Assembly (NCBI GenBank): GCA_012103075.1
Contig: JAAVLQ010000003.1
Coordinates: 1,116,001-1,180,000, forward strand
DNA length: 64,000 nucleotides
Direction of reading: 5' to 3'
DNA from: Brucella cytisi
GTDB lineage: Bacteria; Pseudomonadota; Alphaproteobacteria; Rhizobiales; Rhizobiaceae
A model generated the notes under the pieces. That model saw nothing but the letters and a program-made list of their open reading frames with translations. It had not been told where the DNA came from and did not search any database. The translations under genes and the position numbers were made by a program. Positions within the stretch are counted from its first letter, which is position 1. The number at the start of each line of letters is the position of its first letter. Of the stretch, positions 58,295 to 64,000 are shown piece by piece.

Positions 58295-58408
58295 TCACGG
58301 GAAAGTCGGCTCGGCGCGCAATACCGCTTTTCTGACATCTGCTTCCCCAATGATTTCAAAAACAGCGGAATGGCCTTCAAGTTGAATGTTGTTTTCCGAA
58401 ACTTTCAT
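58295..58408 (-). CDS. 37-residue protein under a stress promoter
   Basis: MKVSENNIQLEGHSAVFEII GEADVRKAVLRAEPTFP. GGAGGA lies six bases before the ATG, and a GGAAC-N16-GGTT promoter lies 28 bases further up. Without the stop it could continue as VKVLESYPRTRTAGIEF, so a lost base may shorten it. No family recognised. Confidence 0.5.
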   Translation of the reverse strand: MKVSENNIQLEGHSAVFEIIGEADVRKAVLRAEPTFP

Positions 58409-58435
58409 TTAATCCTCCGCAAGTGGGTTCGGCCT

Positions 58436-58460
58436 AACCCGAGAAGGAAAAATTTGTTCC
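58436..58460 (-). promoter_or_regulatory. EcfG-type promoter for the 37-residue gene
   Basis: Minus strand GGAAC, 16 bases, GGTT(A), 28 bases before the ATG. Confidence 0.62.
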
Positions 58461-58660
58461 GGTATTTGAATGGTTTGTACACTAGCAGACACTTGCGATC
58501 GTTTCTCGACACCGAAGGTGGCTTCACCTGTAGAGTGCTCTACAGGAGCGATTAATCGACGTTGGAAGCACTTCGGTATCAAAAAGCGTTACAGAATAGT
58601 TCCGTGGCCCGTAAAAGATACCCATCTCGCCTGCGGTATACATTGGTCCCCTCATGAATC

Positions 58661-58685
58661 GGAACAAAGTTACGCGTGGGCAGTT
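58661..58685 (+). promoter_or_regulatory. possible EcfG-type promoter upstream of the catalase
   Basis: GGAAC, 16 bases, AGTT. It is about 205 bases before the catalase ATG, so the leader would be long; the match may be chance. Confidence 0.35.
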
Positions 58686-58890
58686 TCAGACAGTTATGGA
58701 AACATGCTTGCGTCGGGTATTCGCCGAACCGTGGTGTCGCGCTGTTCAAGTTAAGCATCGGTGCGGAAAAACACTGATAAATACTGTTTGCGTGGACGAA
58801 GCGTCACTTGCGTTTTGAACAGTGAGTATGAGACCAGCCCGGCGCGATTTCCATTATGAATATTGACCAAGTTAAGGACGGGAGCCAGCC

Positions 58891-61005
58891 ATGTCAGTCA
58901 GCAACAAAGCCACATCTGCGCGCAAACCGATCAAGATTCATGATCAGACACTTGAATTAGACAAGGGTGGAGACCTGCACCGGGTTGCCGACGGCAAAAC
59001 ACCGTTCATGACCACCGCGCAGGGCGGACCAGTTTCGGACGATCTTAATACGCTCAAAGTGGGTGAGCGAGGGCCGACGCTGATTGAGGATTTTCATTTT
59101 CGAGAGAAGATTTTTCATTTCGACCATGAGCGGATTCCCGAGCGCGTTGTTCACGCGCGCGGCTATGGCGCGCACGGCTATTTCGAGACAACGAAATCGC
59201 TTGCCGAATATACGCGGGCCGACATTTTTCAGCGGGTCGGCGAAAAAACACCGGTTTTCGTGCGTTTTTCCACGGTGGCGGGATCGAAGGGCTCGTTCGA
59301 CCTCGCCCGGGATGTTCGCGGCTTTGCCGTGAAGTTATACACGAAAGAAGGCAATTGGGATCTTGTTGGAAACAATATTCCTGTCTTCTTCATCCAGGAT
59401 GCCATCCGTTTTCCCGATATGGTTCATGCGGTCAAAGAGGAGCCCGATCGCGCCTTCCCACAAGCGCAATCTGCACACGACAATTTCTGGGACTTTATAA
59501 GTCTGACGCCGGAATCCATGCACATGATTATGTGGATCATGTCGGACCGCGCTATTCCACGTTCCTTCCGGTTCATGGAAGGTTTCGGCGTCCATACATT
59601 CAGGTTCGTGAACGATAACGATGAATCCACGTTCGTTAAGTTTATCTGGAAGCCGAAACTAGGCCTTCAATCTGTCGTCTGGAACGAAGCTGTAAAGATC
59701 AACGGAGCCGATCCCGATTTTCACCGCCGGGACCTGTGGACAGCCATTCAGGCTGGCGATTTCCCTGAATGGGAACTTTGCGTTCAACTCTTCGATCAGG
59801 ACTTCGCCAACAGCTTCGATTTCGATGTGCTCGATCCGACGAAGTTGATCCCTGAGGAGGTGGTTAAGCCTATTCCTGTCGGTCGGCTGGTTTTGGATCG
59901 GATGCCTGATAACTTCTTCGCCGAGACTGAACAGGTTGCGTTCATGACGCAGAACGTTCCCCGGGTATCGACTTTTCAAATGACCCGCTCCTTCAGGGAC
60001 GTAATTTTTCCTATCTCGACACGCAATTGAAGCGGCTGGGCAGCCCGAATTTCACTCACATCCCAATCAATGCGCCAAAGTGTCCGTTCCATCATTTACA
60101 GCAGGATGGCCAGATGGCAATGCGCAATCCTGTCGGCAGGGCGAATTACCAGCCCAACTCACGGGGAGACGGTCCGAGACCCGATCCAAAACGAGGTTTC
60201 CGGTCATACCCGGCGGAGGAGGATGGCCCGAAAGTACGTCTACGAGCCGAGAGTTTTGCTGACCATTACAGCCGGGCACGTCAGTTCTATCTGAGCCAGA
60301 CCGAAGTTGAGCAGAAACATATAGCGCTGGCCTTAACCTTCGAGCTCTCTAAGGTAGAAACACCGGTCATTCGCGAGAGACTTGTATCGCATTTGATGAA
60401 TATTGATGCGACCCGGCGGAGGCAGTTGGCAGTAATCTTGGCTTTCGCAGTATGCCCAATGCGGCCGATGCAGCGGTTCCCGTGCGACACGATCTTGCCC
60501 CTTCGCGGGCGCTCAGTATCATTCAAAATGGACCTGACAGCTTCAAGGGAAGAAAGCTAGGTGTCCTCGCTGCGAACGGCTCCGATGCAGACATTATAGA
60601 GTCGGTTCGCCGGGCGGCGCAAAAAAGGAAGGCGCTATGGTGGAGGTTATCGCGCCGATGGTCGGTGGCTTCAAGACAGCACAAGGAGGGTGGATAGCAG
60701 CCAACCACATGATCGATGGCGGTCCGTCAGTCATTTTCGATGCCGTTGCGCTTATACTGTCCGAGGAGGCAGCCAATCGACTGACCACGGAAGCCACCGC
60801 CCGCGACTTTGTTGCGGACGCGTTCTCTCACTGCAAATTCATCGGTTTCACCACTGGTGCGGTTCCGCTACTGTCCAAGGCTGGCATTGAACCCGATTTG
60901 GACGAGGGACTAATCCCGCTCGATAATAAAAACGCGGTCTCCGACTTTATGAAATCTTGCCGCAAGCTGAGGATATGGGCGCGCGAAGATGCAGTTAAGC
61001 TCTGA
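58891..61005 (+). CDS. katE: large-subunit catalase (HPII type) with DJ-1/GATase-like C-terminal domain (frameshifts)
   Basis: About 705 residues. The heme core has the distal histidine in RVVHARGYGAHGYFE, VFVRFSTVAGSKGS and the asparagine region LVGNNIPVFFIQDAI, with the proximal tyrosine in RNFSYLDTQLKRLG. After about residue 550 a flavodoxin/DJ-1-like domain follows (FKGRKLGVLAANGSDADIIE, IAPMVGGFKTAQGGWIAANH), as in clade 2 catalases. Slips near 59970, 60435 and 60625. It removes hydrogen peroxide, mostly in stationary phase. GGGAGCC lies before the ATG. Confidence 0.93.
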
Positions 61006-61134
61006 TTCAACGCCATTCGGCTGATGCGTAGAGCCATATTGAACGAAAAATAGAAAAGTGTCCTGCCTGCGAAAGGCCACGCGAGCAGGATGCTTCGGTT
61101 TTCCAACGCCTGTTTGTTCTTGAGCCCCGGACTG

Positions 61135-61448
61135 GCCGCTTTCGGTCGCGGTCCAACTGGCGGGGCGACGGCGCTGTCACAGTCAGAGGTGATGGTGCTA
61201 ATGGCCGTCGGTTACTATCAGCCGGTTACACGCAGCTAACCGGGCAGGATCCTTGGCAAAGGAAATCAGCCGCGACATGATCGCGGCACTGCGCGGCGCC
61301 GGCTTTATCGGACCCGGACCCCGCAGTCCGACGCCGGGCGGTCCCTACACCTATATGACGACAAGACATTTCCTCGCAGCCTTCGATATGGCGACATTGC
61401 GGGATCTCCCCGATATCCGGGCTTGCCGGCCTGCTCGGTCGACCTTGA
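61135..61448 (+). pseudogene. scpB: ScpB-like chromosome segregation protein, C-terminal fragment
   Basis: LSQSEVMVLMAVGYYQPVTR, then EISRDMIAALRGAGFIGPGP, RSPTPGGPYTYMTTRHFLAA FDM and LRDLPDI match the second winged-helix domain of ScpB. The N-terminal domain is absent and indels occur near 61235 and 61430; the frame ends GLLGRP. Chromosomal scpB normally follows scpA, which is not here, so this is a displaced, possibly plasmid-borne, remnant. Confidence 0.6.
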
Positions 61449-62115
61449 CGTCACCTAAATCCGCATTCGTCCTCAAGATGGACGCTTCATACCGTTGAGC
61501 GTCGATTGGCCTGTTATGGAGGCTGGTCCGCTTTTATCCGGGGAGCGGAAAATTGTTGGGATGAAGCTTCCGGGATCGCAAAGGCCGAACAGGCAGTCGG
61601 GGGCGTCGGGTTCAGCTTCGGTGATGAGCGGTTCAGCCATGTTTGCCTCAATTCGCGTTCCCTCCAATCGAAGGCGAGAAGACGTCAGGGAAGCGTCCGG
61701 CATCGGATTAACCTCGTTTGAGAGGCATGGATGGGCCGCAGCAGTGCAGGCCGCACCGGCATCTGCCTGAGCACCATAAGGCATGTTGCTTGTTGCCAGA
61801 AATTGGCCGTGGGCTCACCGTTACACACATGCCGGCATTTATAAGGGTTGGCGAACAGGCAAGGATCTACAGCCAGAGGCATGACCTCATAACTATGAGT
61901 TATGAAGCCGCAGACATTTTTACCTTTGTATTCTTTCTGGCGGTCACTATCGTGATGAAAATAAAGGGAACGTCGGCGGCATAATAAATCATCAAGGTTC
62001 CGCCTGAACGAACATCGATCCAGCGTGTCTTGCAGGCATTTCGGGCCTGCGTTCGCGTAAAGACGGGACAGTCGCGTTGAGCGATAAAAAAGGGGAGTGC
62101 GGTTGTTGAATGCAA
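61449..62115. other. about 670 bases without a supported gene
   Basis: No frame combines a ribosome site with recognisable content. This is the junction between the stress island and the amino-acid importer. Confidence 0.4.
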
Positions 62116-62918
62116 TGCGACCGACTTTGGTGTCAGGGTCTGCTGGCGTGGTAAATGCGCCGGCCTCCGCAGCGAAACTCATACGCCTTGAGGGGGTGAG
62201 CAAGCATTTTCGGGGCACATCTCGTCCTTGAGGATATTGATCTGGAAGTCGCGCAAGGCGAAGTGCTGGCAATCATCGGTCCCAGCGGCTCGGGCAAGAG
62301 TACGCTTCTGCGCTGCATCAATTATCTGGAAAGGCCGGATGGCGGTCTGCTGACAGTAGGCAAGGTAAAGCTCGACGCCACCCAGACGCCGCGCACCTCG
62401 CAGCTCAAAGAACTGCGCAATACCGTTGGCATGGTGTTTCAGTCGTTCAATCTGTTCCCGCATATGAGCGTTTTGCGCAATGTCAGTCTGCCGCAGGAAC
62501 GTGTGCTGGGCCGCAGCCGGGCGGAGGCCGAGGAGCGGGCGATCCAGCTTCTCGATCGCGTCGGCCTCGCCGACAAAGCGACGCAATATCCGGCTCGTTG
62601 CTCCGGCGGTCAGCAACAGCGCATCGCAATCGCCCGCTCGCTAGCGCTCAATCCGCAGGTGATGCTGTTCGACGAGCCGACCTCGGCGCTCGATCCCGAA
62701 CTGGGGCTCGAAGTCCCGCCGTCATGCGCGAGTTGGCCGAAAGCGGCATGACCATGCTCGTAGTCACCCATGAAATGGGCTTCGCGGAAAATGTCTCCGA
62801 CACGGTCATGATCATGGCCGATGGGCGCATCATAGAAAAGGGCGCATCGAAGGACGTCATGCGCAATCCGCAAGAGGAACGCACGAAGCAGTTTCTTCGT
62901 GCGGTGCATGACCGATGA
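62116..62918 (+). CDS. polar amino-acid ABC transporter ATP-binding protein (frameshifts)
   Basis: About 267 residues with a 25-residue N-terminal extension. Walker A IIGPSGSGKSTLLRCINYLE, Q-loop VFQSFNLFPHMSVLRNVSLP, signature CSGGQQQRIAIARS (usual L/S changed to C), Walker B VMLFDEPTSALDPEL, switch VVTHEMGFAENV. Slips near 62222 and 62715. The stop overlaps the permease start. GlnQ/HisP class. Confidence 0.9.
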
Positions 62919-63558
62919 CAGCGGACAATGTTCTTCTCATCCTGAGCGGTCTGCCATGGACTATAGCGCTCACACTTGGTTCCTTCGCAATCGGCTGCAT
63001 TCTGGGCGTCCCGCTTCTCGCAGCGCGTCAGGCGCGTCTGGCGCCGGTACGGTGGATCGCGGCTGTACTGATCCAAATAGTGCGCTCCTTGCCGCCGATC
63101 CTCTGGCTGTTCATTATCTTCTTCGGCATTGGAATGGGCATCATGCCGATCAATCCGTTTTGGCGGCGCTGATCGGTCTGGGGCTCATCGCATCAGCCAA
63201 TATGGCGGAAATCTATCGCGGTGCGCTGGCCTCACTTCACCATGGCCAGTGGGAAGCGGCGACGGCGCTGAATTTCGGTACGCGCCACACGCTGGTCGAT
63301 GTGGTTGCACCGCAGGCCTTTCGCGTCGCGCTGCCATCTGCGGCGAGCTATCTGATCGGGCTGATGAAGGAAACCGCAGTTGCCTCGACCATCGGTGTCG
63401 CTGACCTCGCCTTCCGTGGCAATCAGGTATCACAGCTCACCTTCAAGGGCATTGAGGTCTTCGCTCTGGTCGGCCTGTTCTACATATTCCTGAGCCTCCC
63501 CGTCGCATGGCTGTCGCGCTCTGCCGATAGCTATCTAAGAGCAAAGGTGGCGCGCTGA
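62915..63558 (+). CDS. polar amino-acid ABC permease 1 (frameshift near 63165)
   Basis: About 214 residues, HisM/GlnP type. LPWTIALTLGSFAIGCILGV, VRSLPPILWLFIIFFGIGMG, then NMAEIYRGALASLHHGQWEA and the EAA loop AATALNFGTRHTLVDVVAPQ. Single-base loss at GGCGGCG near 63165. It overlaps the ATPase by four bases and the next permease by one. Confidence 0.9.
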
Positions 63559-64000
63559 TGCTCCCGACTTCTGAAGAATTCTTCGAATGGATGCCTGCGC
63601 TCCTCGGCGGGTTGCAGGTCAGCTTGCAGGTGGCGGCGCTGAGCCTCGCCATTGGCATCCCGCTGGGGCTTCTGCTGGCGCTGGGCGTTGGCTCAAAATC
63701 GCGCTTCAACCGCTATATGAGCCTGTTTCTTGTCGAAATCGGGCGCGGCGCTCCGGCGCTAGTGCTGTTGCAGTTCATGTATTTCGGCCTGCCTGTGACC
63801 GGTCTGACGATGACCTCGTTTTCGGCTGCTGTCGTAGCGCTGGCACGGAATACGGGCGCTTACACGAGCGAGATTATCCGCGCGAGCCTGCAATCAATCC
63901 ATTATGGCCAGCGCGAGGCAGCGGAGGCGATGGGCTTCAATACGATCGACGAACTGCGCTTTGTTCTGCTGCCGCAGGCGCTGCGCGTGGCGCTTCCCGC
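63558..64000 (+). CDS. polar amino-acid ABC permease 2 (3' end cut by window edge)
   Basis: 147 codons present. LPTSEEFFEWMPALLGGLQV, ALSLAIGIPLGLLLALGVGS, VEIGRGAPALVLLQFMYFGL, RNTGAYTSEIIRASLQSIHY and the EAA loop EAAEAMGFNTIDELRFVLLP. It completes the two-permease channel with the previous gene. A binding protein for this importer is not in the window. Confidence 0.9.
   Translation, partial: MLPTSEEFFEWMPALLGGLQVSLQVAALSLAIGIPLGLLLALGVGSKSRFNRYMSLFLVEIGRGAPALVLLQFMYFGLPVTGLTMTSFSAAVVALARNTGAYTSEIIRASLQSIHYGQREAAEAMGFNTIDELRFVLLPQALRVALP

Noticed and set aside
1..64000. CRISPR arrays, rRNA or tRNA genes, replication origin genes
   Set aside because: No regularly spaced repeats, tRNA-like cloverleaf or RepABC-type genes were recognised by eye; this is not an exhaustive search.

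Overview
The window looks like a chromosome- or megaplasmid-borne accessory region of an alphaproteobacterium of the Ochrobactrum/Brucella type. The basis is Rhizobiales-style gene content (peptide-type and Fbp-type ABC importers, an Nramp transporter, a DUF6766 membrane protein, a KatE-type catalase, IS427-group and IS3 elements) and promoter-like sites of the alphaproteobacterial general stress response. Genus is an inference from remembered family relationships. Roughly 40 otherwise well-conserved genes carry one or more single-base indels, very often in homopolymers, so most 'broken' genes are more likely sequence errors than real decay. Such genes are given over their full reconstructed span.

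Layout. 0-17 kb: a large catabolic locus with acyl-CoA dehydrogenase, enoyl-CoA hydratase, two-domain 3-hydroxyacyl-CoA dehydrogenase, fused E1 of a 2-oxoacid dehydrogenase, peptide-type binding protein, E2 (lipoyl plus alpha/beta-hydrolase), IclR regulator, the rest of the ABC importer, class III CoA-transferase and an aldehyde dehydrogenase. An identical 19-bp palindrome lies in both divergent promoter regions, which makes this a probable IclR regulon. 17-20 kb: a scrap zone with Fic, IS5, IS110 and opine-dehydrogenase fragments, a GST gene and a VapBC-type toxin-antitoxin pair. 20-25.5 kb: kbl-tdh threonine catabolism, a GntR regulator, an SDR and a shikimate-dehydrogenase-like gene. 25.6-34.1 kb: a response regulator, histidine kinase and sensory binding protein facing a PhnD-like binding protein and an Fbp-type importer. 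34-39.6 kb: IS21 remnant, SulP transporter, Lrp regulator facing an MFS exporter, and an outer-membrane-type protein.

40-61 kb: a stress-gene island with a TPP oxidase-like enzyme, Nudix hydrolase, 3-methyladenine glycosylase, DUF892 ferritin-like gene (split by an IS), DUF1269-like protein, low-affinity iron permease-like protein, ECF sigma factor, glutaredoxin-like protein, CBS protein, aldo/keto reductase, DUF6766 protein, Nramp and large catalase, plus many tiny proteins. At least ten GGAAC-N16/17-(N)GTT sites precede these genes, so they look like one general-stress (EcfG-type) regulon. Two near-identical IS427-group copies in the same orientation bracket part of it, and an IS3 element sits inside. 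61-64 kb: an scpB fragment, then a polar amino-acid ABC importer running off the end.

No rRNA, tRNA or CRISPR array was recognised.
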